Source: Paenibacillus xylanexedens
Lineage (GTDB): Bacteria > Bacillota > Bacilli > Paenibacillales > Paenibacillaceae
NCBI RefSeq assembly: GCF_007680605.1
Contig: NZ_VEIO01000001.1
Span: 2,299,276-2,363,275, forward strand
Direction: 5' to 3'
Length of the DNA stretch: 64,000 bases
The position numbers were made by a program, and so were the translations under genes. The notes under the pieces are model-generated. The model saw only the letters and a program-made list of their open reading frames with translations. It had not been told where the DNA came from and did not search any database. Of this stretch, positions 35,387-44,243 are shown piece by piece (within the stretch, counting starts at the first letter, position 1; each line of letters begins with the position of its first letter).

Positions 35387-36076
35387 TTAGACGCCAAACT
35401 GTTTCACTACATAAGGCGTTATCGTTGCAAATCCTTCTGCAAACGGGATTAAGCTGCGTTGTCCAAGTAAGGAATCACGTGCCCTCACCCGTTCGATATA
35501 ACCTTGATTCAGCGGTGTAGATACGATGCCCGCACCCTGCTCGAACTGAGATCGATAACAGCGAAGCGAGGCTTCCTTTTGTTCATAGTGTTCCGTAATA
35601 TCCACAATCAAATCCGTAGGACCGATATCGTTGATAAAGTAAAAATAAGTTTCCTTCACTTGTACAGCTGGCATGTCCGGCATATAATTTCGAAGCTTCG
35701 CATTAAATACCGCTTCTTGCACGAGTTTGCTGCACATAATATGATCGGGATGCCGATCCTCCCAGTAAGGTGCAAAAACAATTCGAGGTGCATGTCTGCG
35801 AATCTCAGCGGTAACCGCCTCTACATGTTCCGGTGTAACATACAGCCCACGGTCAGGTAATCCGAGATTTGTTCGACACGAAAGACCGAGGACGCGTGAG
35901 GCTTGCTCCGCTTCCTCGGTTCTGCGCTCCACGGTGCCATTGGAGGACATCTCGGCACGAGTCAGGTCACATACGCCTACCTTTAACCCAGTAGCCGTAT
36001 GTTTAGCAATCGTTCCAGCCATGCCGATCTCGGCATCGTCTGCATGTGCACCGAAGATAAGAATATCGAGACTCAT
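35387..36076 (-). CDS. bshB1: Bacillithiol biosynthesis deacetylase
   Basis: A LmbE-family zinc deacetylase of 229 residues that converts GlcNAc-malate to GlcN-malate. The AHADD motif ([15 protein letters not shown]) at the start and the HPDH motif ([15 protein letters not shown]) give the zinc ligands and catalytic Asp. It overlaps mgsA by four bases (ATGA) and precedes bshA, the same order as the mgsA-bshB1-bshA run of Bacillus. Confidence 0.95.
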   Translation of the reverse strand: MSLDILIFGAHADDAEIGMAGTIAKHTATGLKVGVCDLTRAEMSSNGTVERRTEEAEQASRVLGLSCRTNLGLPDRGLYVTPEHVEAVTAEIRRHAPRIVFAPYWEDRHPDHIMCSKLVQEAVFNAKLRNYMPDMPAVQVKETYFYFINDIGPTDLIVDITEHYEQKEASLRCYRSQFEQGAGIVSTPLNQGYIERVRARDSLLGQRSLIPFAEGFATITPYVVKQFGV

Positions 36077-36513
36077 TGAGAGTCACCCGTATTCAAAACG
36101 CCCTCCGGCTTGTACTTATGTACGAGCTCTCTCCAAGCAAAATCGCCACGGTCGAGAGCTTTAACAAGAATCTCGGCTGTTGCAATATTGGTTGCTAGCG
36201 GAATACCCTGAACATCGCACAGGCGAAGCAGCGCATTAATGTCCGGCTCGTGGGGCTGTGCCATTAACGGATCACGAAGGAAAATGATCAGATCCATCTC
36301 GTTTTGTGCAACCAATGCTCCAATCTGTTGGTCTCCCCCAAGCGGCCCGGATTCAAAACGATGAATCTGCAGGGATGTACCTTCCATAATACGAAGACCT
36401 GTTGTGCCTGTGGAATATAATTGATGATCTGTGAACACAGGCTCATAAGCAGTAACGAAGTTTACCATCTCTTCTTTTTTGCGATCATGGGCAATAAATG
36501 CGATTTTCAACAT
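36073..36513 (-). CDS. mgsA: Methylglyoxal synthase
   Basis: Converts dihydroxyacetone phosphate to methylglyoxal and phosphate, a bypass relieving sugar-phosphate stress. The 146-residue protein shows [16 protein letters not shown], phosphate-binding [17 protein letters not shown] with the catalytic Asp, and [15 protein letters not shown]. The ATG at 36513 is chosen over an upstream TTG, which falls too near AAGGAG. Its place beside bacillithiol genes fits, since bacillithiol helps detoxify methylglyoxal. Confidence 0.96.
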   Translation of the reverse strand: MLKIAFIAHDRKKEEMVNFVTAYEPVFTDHQLYSTGTTGLRIMEGTSLQIHRFESGPLGGDQQIGALVAQNEMDLIIFLRDPLMAQPHEPDINALLRLCDVQGIPLATNIATAEILVKALDRGDFAWRELVHKYKPEGVLNTGDSQ

Positions 36514-36531
36514 GACAATCTTCAATCTCCT

Positions 36532-37335
36532 TTAGTCGATAAAGTGGTCAAAGCCGTAAACGAGTCCTGTATATTCCATCACCTTTTGTACGCCGATCTT
36601 GACTCCTGGCATATAACCAGCACGCTCGTATGAATCATGACGAATTTTCAGCGACTGTCCGTAATCGCCAAATACAACTTCCTGCTGTGCGAACACACCT
36701 GGCAAACGAACGCTGTGAATGCGGAATCCGTTATAATATCCACCACGTGCACCCTCAATCGTTTCTTCTTCGTTCGGATTGCCTTGACGAATTTCTTCAC
36801 GATTGGCTGCAATCAATTCGGCTGTTTTGATCGCTGTTCCTGAAGGAGCGTCCAGCTTCTGATCACCGTGATATTCAATGATCTCTACGTTAGGCATATG
36901 TTTGGCTGCCTGTGCTGCAAAACGCATCATAAGGATAGCCCCAATGGAGAAATTAGGCGCAATCAGCCCGCCAATACCTTTCTCCTGGCATTGCTTGTCC
37001 AACTGTTCAATCTGCTCCGGCGTGAAGCCGGTAACACCCATGACAGGTCTTACGCCATGGCGGATTGCAATCTCTGTATGAGCAAAAGCAAATTGAGGCA
37101 CTGTAAAGTCAACCATGACCTGTGGTTTGGTTTCAGCAAAAGCCATCTCAATATCATCGGTTACCAATACGCCACACTCTGGCAGTCCTACCAGCGTTCC
37201 TGCATCCGTGCCTGCTCCGGAGCGGTTAACAGCGGCTGCAAGCTCCAAATCCGGGTCTTGCAGTACCAGTTTTACAACTTCACGGCCCATTCGTCCAGCC
37301 GCTCCGATCACGGCAACTCGTATCACTTCACTCAT
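36532..37335 (-). CDS. dapB: 4-hydroxy-tetrahydrodipicolinate reductase
   Basis: Reduces hydroxy-tetrahydrodipicolinate with NAD(P)H in the lysine/diaminopimelate pathway, which also feeds spore dipicolinate. The 267-residue protein has the Rossmann motif VIGAAGRMGREVV and the substrate loop EYHGDQKLDAPSGTAIKTAE. The catalytic His and Lys are kept; a neighbouring second His seen in many homologues is Gly here. Final motif VYGFDHFID is usual. Confidence 0.96.
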   Translation of the reverse strand: MSEVIRVAVIGAAGRMGREVVKLVLQDPDLELAAAVNRSGAGTDAGTLVGLPECGVLVTDDIEMAFAETKPQVMVDFTVPQFAFAHTEIAIRHGVRPVMGVTGFTPEQIEQLDKQCQEKGIGGLIAPNFSIGAILMMRFAAQAAKHMPNVEIIEYHGDQKLDAPSGTAIKTAELIAANREEIRQGNPNEEETIEGARGGYYNGFRIHSVRLPGVFAQQEVVFGDYGQSLKIRHDSYERAGYMPGVKIGVQKVMEYTGLVYGFDHFID

Positions 37336-37433
37336 CTTGGTTGCATCTCCTTCACTATGTTAGTTCATCTAATCGTTTTAACCCATGCATCTCATCCAGT
37401 TCTATTATTGTAATACTTGACTGTGATGATCAC

Positions 37434-37958
37434 TTATTGCATCGATTTCAAACGTTGCTTCGTTTGTTGTAACATCTGATACAACTGCGCGTTTTGCGGA
37501 TCAAGCAGAATTGCATCCTGTAACACCTGAAGGGCACTTTGATATTCATTCAGGTCACTGTAAGCCAGAGCCAGCATCACATGTGCCTCCACAGACAGTG
37601 GATCCAGCCTAATGGCTTCTTTAAGAAGCTGGGAAGCCTCGACATATGGCTTGCTTGATTCTGTTCCAGCCTGCTCAAGCAGTAATTTGGCTCTAACTAT
37701 AAGTTGCTTCGCTTCCAGTGTCTGCAGATGAAGCACATATTCTTCGGCACCTTCGGATAGTTCCACCGCCTTGCGGGCATATTCAAGTGCAGGAAGCAAA
37801 TGTTTGCTCCGGGCGTGCGTTATTGAACAGCGATAATATAACTCGGCATGTTCCGGGTGAGCATCTATAGCCGCTTCGAACCAGCGAATGGCTTGCTCAA
37901 AATCATTTTGCAATATACAGCGGTAAGCCTGCTGCATATAATCTTCCGGTTTCATCAT
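37434..37958 (-). CDS. Tetratricopeptide-repeat protein
   Basis: A soluble TPR protein of about 174 residues made of four or so helix pairs (AYRCILQNDFEQAIRWFEAA, AELYYRCSITHARSKHLLPA, VEAHVMLALAYSDLNEYQSA, ALQVLQDAILLDPQNAQLYQ). The Met at 37958 follows GGGGAGGG by eight bases. It is probably co-transcribed after ypjD, which ends 50 bases upstream. TPR proteins mediate protein contacts; no partner is evident. Confidence 0.8.
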   Translation of the reverse strand: MMKPEDYMQQAYRCILQNDFEQAIRWFEAAIDAHPEHAELYYRCSITHARSKHLLPALEYARKAVELSEGAEEYVLHLQTLEAKQLIVRAKLLLEQAGTESSKPYVEASQLLKEAIRLDPLSVEAHVMLALAYSDLNEYQSALQVLQDAILLDPQNAQLYQMLQQTKQRLKSMQ

Positions 37959-38008
37959 CAAGCTGACCCTCCCCGTGCGGGTGATGGTACAGCATATGTA
38001 ATCTACGC

Positions 38009-38338
38009 CTAATCGGTGTTTTTTGGAGTCCACCGATTTGCGTCGCGGGTATTAAATTTATGCATAACTTTGTCATGCGCTTCAGCCAAATCAATACCGA
38101 GCGAGTTTGCAAAGCAGATGGTGATAAATAAAATGTCACCAAGCTCAAGTTCAATTGAATTGGCAGCTTCGGAAGCTTTCTTCGGTTTTTCTCCGAACTC
38201 GTGATTCACTTCACGGGCAAGCTCTCCAACCTCTTCAGACATCCGGGCCAGCATGGCCAGAGGACTGAAATATCCCTCTTTAAATTGAGAAATATAGAGG
38301 TCAACCTCACGCTGCATTTCCGCCATACTTTTCTCCAT
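38009..38338 (-). CDS. ypjD: MazG-like nucleotide pyrophosphohydrolase (YpjD)
   Basis: A 109-residue all-alpha NTP pyrophosphohydrolase of the MazG-like type. The Mg-binding pattern EExxE followed by ExxxD is visible as SEEVGELAREVNHE and ELELGDILFITICFA. Such enzymes clean up non-canonical or excess nucleoside triphosphates. Position between dapB and ypjC matches B. subtilis ypjD. Confidence 0.9.
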   Translation of the reverse strand: MEKSMAEMQREVDLYISQFKEGYFSPLAMLARMSEEVGELAREVNHEFGEKPKKASEAANSIELELGDILFITICFANSLGIDLAEAHDKVMHKFNTRDANRWTPKNTD

Positions 38339-38535
38339 GAGAGCAGGTTCTCCTTCTATTCTGATGTCGTGTTTGTTCCTAATAATATCAGTTATTGATG
38401 TTTACTTCCACCATCATACGGTACAAATCATGATTAATGTCTGGCATAAATCATTTTTAAAGACTACAGAAACAGGTATACTAAGATGGGAATGATGACT
38501 ACTTCATTCTAATTTTAAGTACAGAGAGGGATCTT

Positions 38536-39405
38536 ATGAGCACTACCAAAACGTGGGTTCAGCTAAAACTTGTGCTCCCAATACTGTTGGGTACAGCTTT
38601 ATACGCCTTTGGGCTTCTTTATTTTATTATCCCCAATCAGTTGATGGAGGGCGGGCTTACCGGGGTTACCGTGTTGATTAACTATGCCTTCGGGGTTTCC
38701 CCATCCCTTACCACTCTTATTTTAAATGTTCCGCTATTTCTGATCGGGCTTAAAGTGCTCGGTAGCAGACAGATGATTTATACCGGAATCGGAATCGGCG
38801 CGCTGACCGTATTTCTGTGGCTGTTCGAGAAGATGATTCACCGAGGCTGGATCGAGCCGTTACATACCGAAAATGACCTTTTATTGGCCGCACTATATGC
38901 CGGGGTTACTTTGGGAGCCGGCCTTGGTATCGTTTTCCGCTGGGGTGGTACTACAGGTGGTTCTGACATTATCGCCCGTATCCTCAACCGAAAATACGGA
39001 TGGAGTATGGGACGAGTGCTGTTAGGTATCGACTTTGTGATCATTGGTCTTTCTCTCATCTACATTCCCAAGGAAAAAATCCTGTATACCCTGGTCGCTG
39101 TGTTTATTGCATCGAAAGTGATCGATTTCATTCAGGAAGGTGCCTATTCAGCCCGTGCATTTATGATCATCAGCGATCATGCTCCCGAGATTGCCGATCA
39201 GATCACCAAAGATATGGATCGCGGCGTTACGCTCATTCCAGCCATCGGCGCTTACTCGAAACAAGCAAAACATATGGCCTACTGTGTCATTTCCAGGCAA
39301 GAATTTCGCAGGTTACAAACCATCGTACGTTCCATTGATCCCAGGGCATTTGTCATTATCAGTGATGTACACGATGTGCATGGGGAAGGTTTTAAAGAAA
39401 GCTGA
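38536..39405 (+). CDS. ypjC: YitT/YpjC-family membrane protein
   Basis: A 289-residue integral membrane protein with five or six helices in the first 190 residues (beginning LVLPILLGTALYAFGLLYFI) and a C-terminal cytoplasmic DUF2179 domain (about 205-285, AFMIISDHAPEIADQITKDM). Conserved Gly-rich loops GGLTGV and GGTTGGSDIIARIL match the YitT family. Transport substrate unknown. It is the only plus-strand gene in this region, lying between minus-strand ypjD and ypjB, as expected for ypjC in this synteny block. Ribosome binding site AGAGAGGGAT. Confidence 0.9.
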   Translation: MSTTKTWVQLKLVLPILLGTALYAFGLLYFIIPNQLMEGGLTGVTVLINYAFGVSPSLTTLILNVPLFLIGLKVLGSRQMIYTGIGIGALTVFLWLFEKMIHRGWIEPLHTENDLLLAALYAGVTLGAGLGIVFRWGGTTGGSDIIARILNRKYGWSMGRVLLGIDFVIIGLSLIYIPKEKILYTLVAVFIASKVIDFIQEGAYSARAFMIISDHAPEIADQITKDMDRGVTLIPAIGAYSKQAKHMAYCVISRQEFRRLQTIVRSIDPRAFVIISDVHDVHGEGFKES

Positions 39406-39436
39406 GACTTTATTTTAACAATAGGAAATATACAAA

Positions 39437-39495
39437 AAAACCTCTTCCCACAGCAAGACGTCAGTCTGACAGCTGTCTGAGTGGCAAGAGGTTTT
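39437..39495. terminator. Bidirectional terminator between ypjC and ypjB
   Basis: AAAACCTCTT (39437-39446) pairs with AAGAGGTTTT (39486-39495) around an internally structured loop. A and T runs on the outer sides serve both convergent genes. Confidence 0.8.
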
Positions 39496-39541
39496 CGTTG
39501 TTCATTGAATATACATCTATCATGATAAATACGGAAAATGG

Positions 39542-40411
39542 CTAGCGGCGATATGTAAAAATATCCTGTTGCTCGGCACGATACTTACGGTACCCCGCAT
39601 AACTCAGCGTAGCAACAATGACAGAACTGATCACTAGCCCTGCTGCCCGGCGGTCTGGCCCTTGTACATAAGGCACAAAGGCACTTTCATCCTTTTCACG
39701 TCCAAACAGTTGATTCACTAACTCCTCTCCATGTTCAGTCATGCTACGGAGCTGTGATCGATCAGACTGCTTTGCATGTGTCAGTCCTTTGAGATGGGAT
39801 AACCAAGCATCCATTTGAGCGATCTGATACGGCTCAAGCCGAATGATCGCCGCTGGACGTATCGTTTCATAGTGCTCTTCAAGAACACTGAAGCGATTAG
39901 CCAGAATTGTTGCACTGTTGTTCTGATTAGCTTCCAGTGATAACGCATCCAGATCATTCTTCACAATTTTATAATATTGGAGCCAGAGCGGTTTAGCCGG
40001 ATTGGCCAGACTGTCCGTAGCAAGTCTGAGTTTGGCTGAAGCCTGCTGAAGCAGACGTCTATCCCCTTTGAATTTAGCTGTAGCCTCCTTGACTTCTACG
40101 ACCGTTTCGGATAACGCATGAATTCCCTCAACAGAGGTTTGACCCTCGAACGAGACATGAGCCAGACTATTTCCGATTCGCGCAACGCTTGCGCGTACTT
40201 CCTCCATATTATTTTCAAGCACCCTGCGATATAGTACAGTAGCCTCTTCATTCAATTGTGCAATGGTAAAAGTTGAGGACACTTCCTGATCCACATTTGG
40301 TTTGAGTTCACCACTTTGTGCGTATACCCGGTACGAAGCATTGGTCCAAAGCAGCAGAGCCAAGAGTGATACCGTCAACCATCCCGCTAGACTCCTGAAT
40401 GTTCTCTTCAT
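39542..40411 (-). CDS. ypjB: YpjB-like sporulation-associated protein
   Basis: A protein of about 289 residues with an N-terminal signal/anchor (SLAGWLTVSLLALLLW), a long helical extracytoplasmic region and a C-terminal helix (LVISSVIVATLSYAGYRKY). It is thus probably anchored at both ends. The Met at 40411 suits GGGAGGG at six bases. Similarity and place between ypjC and ypjA support YpjB, a protein family linked to sporulation; its mechanism is not known. Confidence 0.78.
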   Translation of the reverse strand: MKRTFRSLAGWLTVSLLALLLWTNASYRVYAQSGELKPNVDQEVSSTFTIAQLNEEATVLYRRVLENNMEEVRASVARIGNSLAHVSFEGQTSVEGIHALSETVVEVKEATAKFKGDRRLLQQASAKLRLATDSLANPAKPLWLQYYKIVKNDLDALSLEANQNNSATILANRFSVLEEHYETIRPAAIIRLEPYQIAQMDAWLSHLKGLTHAKQSDRSQLRSMTEHGEELVNQLFGREKDESAFVPYVQGPDRRAAGLVISSVIVATLSYAGYRKYRAEQQDIFTYRR

Positions 40412-40477
40412 GGACATCCCTCCCATCATCAATGTATGGCGAGGGATGACCGGTTAGAACAAGCTACGCTGGTATAA

Positions 40478-41110
40478 TCAGGCTCTTTTGGCCTGCTTTA
40501 ATGCAAGCCAAGCCGCGAGAATGCTCACGATGGTCAGCGTGACTGTAAAATTACGAACAGCATGTACATGTTGGTACAGCGTTGCAGGCAACCATGGGTA
40601 AATATCGTATGTATAATCCATCGTATCATTCAACAATGTCCAGAGACCCGCCACAATTAATGACAACCAGCGGAAGCCGAAGAACCGTACATATATCAGC
40701 GCTTCAATTGCCATGGCACTATGGGAAGCGATCAGCATCCAGTCCTGCCAGTGCTGTGCTCCTCCTTGAGACCAGCCAGCAAAAATGATAGATACGGCCC
40801 AGACGCCATATTTAACAGAGGTAACTACAGCGAGCGCCTGGATAATATGTCCAATCCGTTGCAGGATTGCAGACTTTACCGGATACAGTACCCACAACAG
40901 CGCTAATGTAAAAAACAAGCTTGCTGTCGGGCTATCTGGTACAAATACGATCTGCCACGCTGGCTGGTGGGCAAGAGTCCATTTCATTTGTTCACCATAC
41001 CAGATGTAGCCATATACCGTACCAAGCGCATTACACCAGAACAAAAGCCACAAGAAATACCGATTGGTTAAAAACTCCCTGCTCCAAAAAAACGATAAAG
41101 CCACGACCAT
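40478..41110 (-). CDS. ypjA: YpjA-like membrane protein (DUF1405)
   Basis: A 210-residue polytopic protein with about six helices. Aromatic and charged residues sit between them (WYGEQMKWTLAHQPAWQIVF, KYGVWAVSIIFAGW), and a final FTVTLTIVSILAAWLAL helix is present. DUF1405 proteins lie next to qcrABC in Bacillus, and that order is kept here. The start has a GAAGGTG site. Role unknown, perhaps tied to the cytochrome bc complex. Confidence 0.82.
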   Translation of the reverse strand: MVVALSFFWSREFLTNRYFLWLLFWCNALGTVYGYIWYGEQMKWTLAHQPAWQIVFVPDSPTASLFFTLALLWVLYPVKSAILQRIGHIIQALAVVTSVKYGVWAVSIIFAGWSQGGAQHWQDWMLIASHSAMAIEALIYVRFFGFRWLSLIVAGLWTLLNDTMDYTYDIYPWLPATLYQHVHAVRNFTVTLTIVSILAAWLALKQAKRA

Positions 41111-41147
41111 TGCACCTTCTTTCTTTACTCATTCTTAACTCTTCATC

Positions 41148-41230
41148 TATATAAGTTGAACTGAAGATTTTACACAGCCCACTCCGGTGACAGAACAACC
41201 TGGAGAGTAAAGGATAGTTCAACTTATATA
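41148..41230. repeat. 83-bp element with perfect 15-bp inverted ends
   Basis: TATATAAGTTGAACT at 41148-41162 is the exact reverse complement of AGTTCAACTTATATA at 41216-41230. The 53 bases between them have no gene. It could be a small mobile element remnant or a large regulatory cruciform/hairpin in the ypjA promoter region. The core AGTTCAACTTAT also occurs at about 51170-51180, before hisC. Confidence 0.6.
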
Positions 41231-41266
41231 AGCAACCGAATATCAAGTTTACTCTAAAAAGACTTC

Positions 41267-41300
41267 AAAAAAACCTGACCGCATAACGATCAGGTTTTTT
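41267..41300. terminator. Terminator after qcrC
   Basis: AAAACCTGA pairs with TCAGGTTTT around CCGCATAACGA, with A and T runs outside. It lies just after the qcrC stop on the minus strand. Confidence 0.85.
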
Positions 41301-41313
41301 CATTAATTCGATT

Positions 41314-42201
41314 TTACTGTTCTGCCTTCTGTTTCGCAAGCCATTCGGCTAGATGAGTGATTTCCTCATCGGTAACACCTTGAGCTATAGCTTGGTCATA
41401 CATTGCAGGCATTCCATTGTAACCCTCTTTAATAATCGTCACAATCTCTTCTTGACTGTGCTTGTCACCGACGCCACGAAGAGAAGGTGCGTTGCCTTGG
41501 CCTTTCATATCGGTTGCGTGGCAGCCAATACATCCAGCCTTTTTGTACGTTTCCATCGCAGAATCGTCCTTGTCAACAATCGCCACTTCCTCCTGCTGCT
41601 GTCCCGGTGCATTAGAAGTAGGCAAGCCCTGTTCATGTTTCTCCAGAGCCTCTTCCTCCCGCTGAATATGCTCCGGCTTCTGCCCGGACGCTTCAAGCTC
41701 ATGCTTGTAGTGTGTCCATGCTACGTTTGTCAGATAGAATACCGAAATAACGGACAGTAGCATTAGGGCCGAAGCAATAGGACGTTTGTAGAAGCGACGC
41801 TCTTTGCCCGTATCCAGGAAAGGAGCCAGGAGCAGAGCTCCGAATGCAACACCGCTGACACCCAGTACACCTAGCAGGACATAATCTCCAGATGCATAAG
41901 GATATTTCAAGTATTGATACAGGAAAAGAAAGTACCAGTCTGGCATCGGGATAACCGATGCACTTGGATTAGCTGGATAACCGAGAGGTGCAGGTTCCGA
42001 GATGGTCAACACGAGAATGCCGACCAGAACAACAACCCCGACCATCCACTCTTTAAGCAAGAAGTTAGGAATAAATGCTTCCGATTTGCCGGGATATGCC
42101 GTGTAATCAGGTGGAGTTATGAACCCCGACCCTTTGCGGACGCGTGAATCACCGACAAAGATAACTTTTTCCTCGTCATTGCCCTTGTGCCCGTGAGCCA
42201 T
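41314..42201 (-). CDS. qcrC: Menaquinol:cytochrome c reductase, subunit IV-cytochrome c fusion
   Basis: A 295-residue membrane subunit. The first part has helices of the cytochrome b subunit IV type (VGVVVLVGILVLTI, the PMPDWYFLFLYQYLKYP motif with the quinol-site sequence). The C-terminal part (about 215-290) is a cytochrome c domain facing outward, with heme motif CIGCH and a later Met ligand. This two-domain form is typical of Bacillota. It is the last gene of qcrA-qcrB-qcrC. Confidence 0.95.
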   Translation of the reverse strand: MAHGHKGNDEEKVIFVGDSRVRKGSGFITPPDYTAYPGKSEAFIPNFLLKEWMVGVVVLVGILVLTISEPAPLGYPANPSASVIPMPDWYFLFLYQYLKYPYASGDYVLLGVLGVSGVAFGALLLAPFLDTGKERRFYKRPIASALMLLSVISVFYLTNVAWTHYKHELEASGQKPEHIQREEEALEKHEQGLPTSNAPGQQQEEVAIVDKDDSAMETYKKAGCIGCHATDMKGQGNAPSLRGVGDKHSQEEIVTIIKEGYNGMPAMYDQAIAQGVTDEEITHLAEWLAKQKAEQ

Positions 42202-42223
42202 TACGTTTCCTCCCTTCTTTGTT

Positions 42224-42895
42224 TTATAGTGGTCCCGAAATGCCCTGTCTGCGGATCATGATAAAGTGTCCGACCAGAAGCACCAGAAGCACCGCAGGGA
42301 GGAAGAAGACGTGCAATGCGAAGAATCGTGTCAGTGTCTGCGCACCAACAATCGTTCCCCCTTGCAGGAATTCTTTGATAATTGGTCCAAGCCAAGGTAC
42401 GGTGTTGGCAATCTCCAGCGTTACTTTTGTTGCGAAATACGCTTTGTTATCCCAAGGCAACAAATACCCTGTCAGACCGAGACCGAGCATAACGAAGAAA
42501 ATCAACATGCCGACAACCCAGTTCATTTCACGCGGAGCCTTGTATGAGCCTGTAAAGAATACACGCATCGTATGTAGGAACATCATGACGATAACCAAAC
42601 TGGCCCCCCAATGGTGCATACCGCGTACAATCTGACCAAAAGCTACTTTCGTCTGCAAATACTCAACACTTGCATACGCGTTAATAATATCTGGAACGTA
42701 GTACATCGTCAGGAACATACCTGACAGAATCTGAATAACTGTAATAAAGAACGTTAATCCGCCAAAACAGTATACGAATGCGGAAAAGTGATGCGCCGGG
42801 TTTACATGCTCTGGCACTTCATGATCCGCAACGTCCCGCCATATTGGCGTGATGTCAAGACGCTCGTCAATCCAGTCATAGACATTTTTAAACAT
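42224..42895 (-). CDS. qcrB: Menaquinol:cytochrome c reductase, cytochrome b subunit
   Basis: A 223-residue cytochrome b6-type membrane protein with four helices and the two pairs of heme-ligating histidines (GMHHWGASLVIVMMFLHTMR and LHVFFLPAVLLVLLVGHF). It binds two b hemes and, as in cytochrome b6, probably a further c-type heme. Length is standard. It follows qcrA by 15 bases. Confidence 0.96.
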   Translation of the reverse strand: MFKNVYDWIDERLDITPIWRDVADHEVPEHVNPAHHFSAFVYCFGGLTFFITVIQILSGMFLTMYYVPDIINAYASVEYLQTKVAFGQIVRGMHHWGASLVIVMMFLHTMRVFFTGSYKAPREMNWVVGMLIFFVMLGLGLTGYLLPWDNKAYFATKVTLEIANTVPWLGPIIKEFLQGGTIVGAQTLTRFFALHVFFLPAVLLVLLVGHFIMIRRQGISGPL

Positions 42896-42910
42896 CTGCG
42901 TTCACGCCTC

Positions 42911-43453
42911 CTATTTCACTCGGGTGTTCGGAACAATCTCGCCCAGATAAACCCAGCCTTGTTCCTCCTTAACCACATATTCATCCAATGGTTTCGGGGC
43001 TACGGCAAGATTCTTCCCTTCCTTGTCATAGTGCGCGCCGTGGCATGGGCAATGGTACTCATTCGGGTAATTTTTGTCACTGTTCCATCCGACTGTACAT
43101 CCCAGATGTTTACAGATAGGTGAAAGCGCATAAATTTTCCCTTGTTCGTCCTTGCGAATCCAAGCCACCAACGAAGCATTACTCAAATACCAGCCATCCT
43201 GTTGTTTCAGTTCGAACGTAAATTCTTGAGGTTCATTTGTAATTTTGCTGATCTCAGCCACTTTGACAGAGGTTCCTTCTCCCTTGTGTTGCAAAATCGG
43301 GTCCACCGCAAAACGGACCATAGGAAGAATTGCACCGGCGGCCATGTAGGCTGTAGCTCCACCAAGCGTATACGTCAAAAACTGCCTGCGCGACATTTCC
43401 AATTTGCTTGGCGGTTTCATCGAGGCTTCGTGCTGGTCATGCTCACTGCTCAT
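42911..43453 (-). CDS. qcrA: Menaquinol:cytochrome c reductase, Rieske iron-sulfur subunit
   Basis: A 180-residue 2Fe-2S protein. A Tat-like signal anchor with twin arginine is visible (MSRRQFLTYTLGGATAYMAA). The Rieske ligands are in CKHLGCTVGW and CPCHGAHYD. It passes electrons from menaquinol to cytochrome c. First gene of the operon, behind a good sigma-A promoter at 43536-43564. Confidence 0.96.
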   Translation of the reverse strand: MSSEHDQHEASMKPPSKLEMSRRQFLTYTLGGATAYMAAGAILPMVRFAVDPILQHKGEGTSVKVAEISKITNEPQEFTFELKQQDGWYLSNASLVAWIRKDEQGKIYALSPICKHLGCTVGWNSDKNYPNEYHCPCHGAHYDKEGKNLAVAPKPLDEYVVKEEQGWVYLGEIVPNTRVK

Positions 43454-43535
43454 ACTGTCTCCAACCCCCTTTTTCAGCCAACTCTCTCAATCGTTTTCAT
43501 TATCATAAATTCCACGACTTACTAGAACATACATA

Positions 43536-43564
43536 ATCATATAGTAGCCCTAGAACACCGTCAA
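43536..43564 (-). promoter_or_regulatory. Sigma-A promoter of qcrABC
   Basis: TTGACG (43559-43564) and TATGAT (43536-43541) on the minus strand with a 17-base spacer, about 80 bases upstream of qcrA. Confidence 0.75.
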
Positions 43565-43565
43565 G

Positions 43566-43631
43566 AATTTGTCACACATTTTTAAGGTTCAATTGTAAGC
43601 GTTGTTAAAAAACTGTTGGAAATTTGTCACA
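43566..43631. repeat. Two 11-bp direct repeats upstream of the qcrA promoter
   Basis: AATTTGTCACA occurs exactly at 43566-43576 and 43621-43631, 55 bases apart, directly upstream of the -35 of qcrABC. They could be sites of an activator or repressor acting from two helical-phase positions. The regulator is unknown. Confidence 0.5.
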
Positions 43632-43646
43632 TTTGTCGTCAGAATG

Positions 43647-44069
43647 TCACCTTTTCCATAGATCTCGAATGCATTCCCCGACATGTCGGGCAATTGTCCC
43701 TTCTTCGAGTTGCGCTGCTATATCCTTTTGACTCAAAAGTAAATCCGCGGCTGGAATGTCCATGTCCACAAAAGATCCATCTGCTGACATAATTACCACA
43801 TACTTAAATCCAGAAGCCTTGAGTTCAGTCGACAAGGTATTTAATGTCATTGACATTTGCGAACTTGCGTAATGATAGGCTGGGTACGTCATAATTCTTC
43901 CTTTAAAAGGAATTTCCACCGTATCCAGAAAGTCTCTTAGCCGTTCCAGCGCTTCAGTCGCTTCAACCGGTGACTGTTTGCCGCTCATAGCCGTGAACGG
44001 AACAAGGCAGGTATCCAGATAGAGTTGCAGTTCAGCCCAGCTGTCTTGATTCATCTCACTGAATTTCAA
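43647..44069 (-). CDS. ypiF: YpiF-like protein (DUF2487)
   Basis: A soluble protein of about 140 residues. A TTG start at 44069 is preferred because AAGGGG lies ten bases upstream; an ATG-led reading from 44120 would swallow that site. Similarity and position (immediately before qcrABC) match B. subtilis ypiF. No catalytic motif can be seen. Function unknown, possibly linked to qcr complex expression. Confidence 0.78.
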   Translation of the reverse strand: MKFSEMNQDSWAELQLYLDTCLVPFTAMSGKQSPVEATEALERLRDFLDTVEIPFKGRIMTYPAYHYASSQMSMTLNTLSTELKASGFKYVVIMSADGSFVDMDIPAADLLLSQKDIAAQLEEGTIARHVGECIRDLWKR

Positions 44070-44172
44070 TTCCCTATATCCCCTTCCTATCCATTTTATT
44101 CCCATATTATATATGAGCATATGTTATAAAGCCAGATATTCATTCAATTTTTAAGTTTATATAAAAAATATT

Positions 44173-44205
44173 AAAAAAAGGAATGCGCCATTGCGCATTC
44201 CTTTT
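44173..44205 (-). terminator. Terminator after the IDEAL-domain gene
   Basis: AAAGGAATGCGC (44177-44188) pairs perfectly with GCGCATTCCTTT (44193-44204) around CATT, followed by T on the minus strand. This 12-bp stem is one of the strongest in the window. Confidence 0.92.
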
Positions 44206-44243
44206 AATCCGACTATTCATTTAAATGGTACTATATTCATCCG

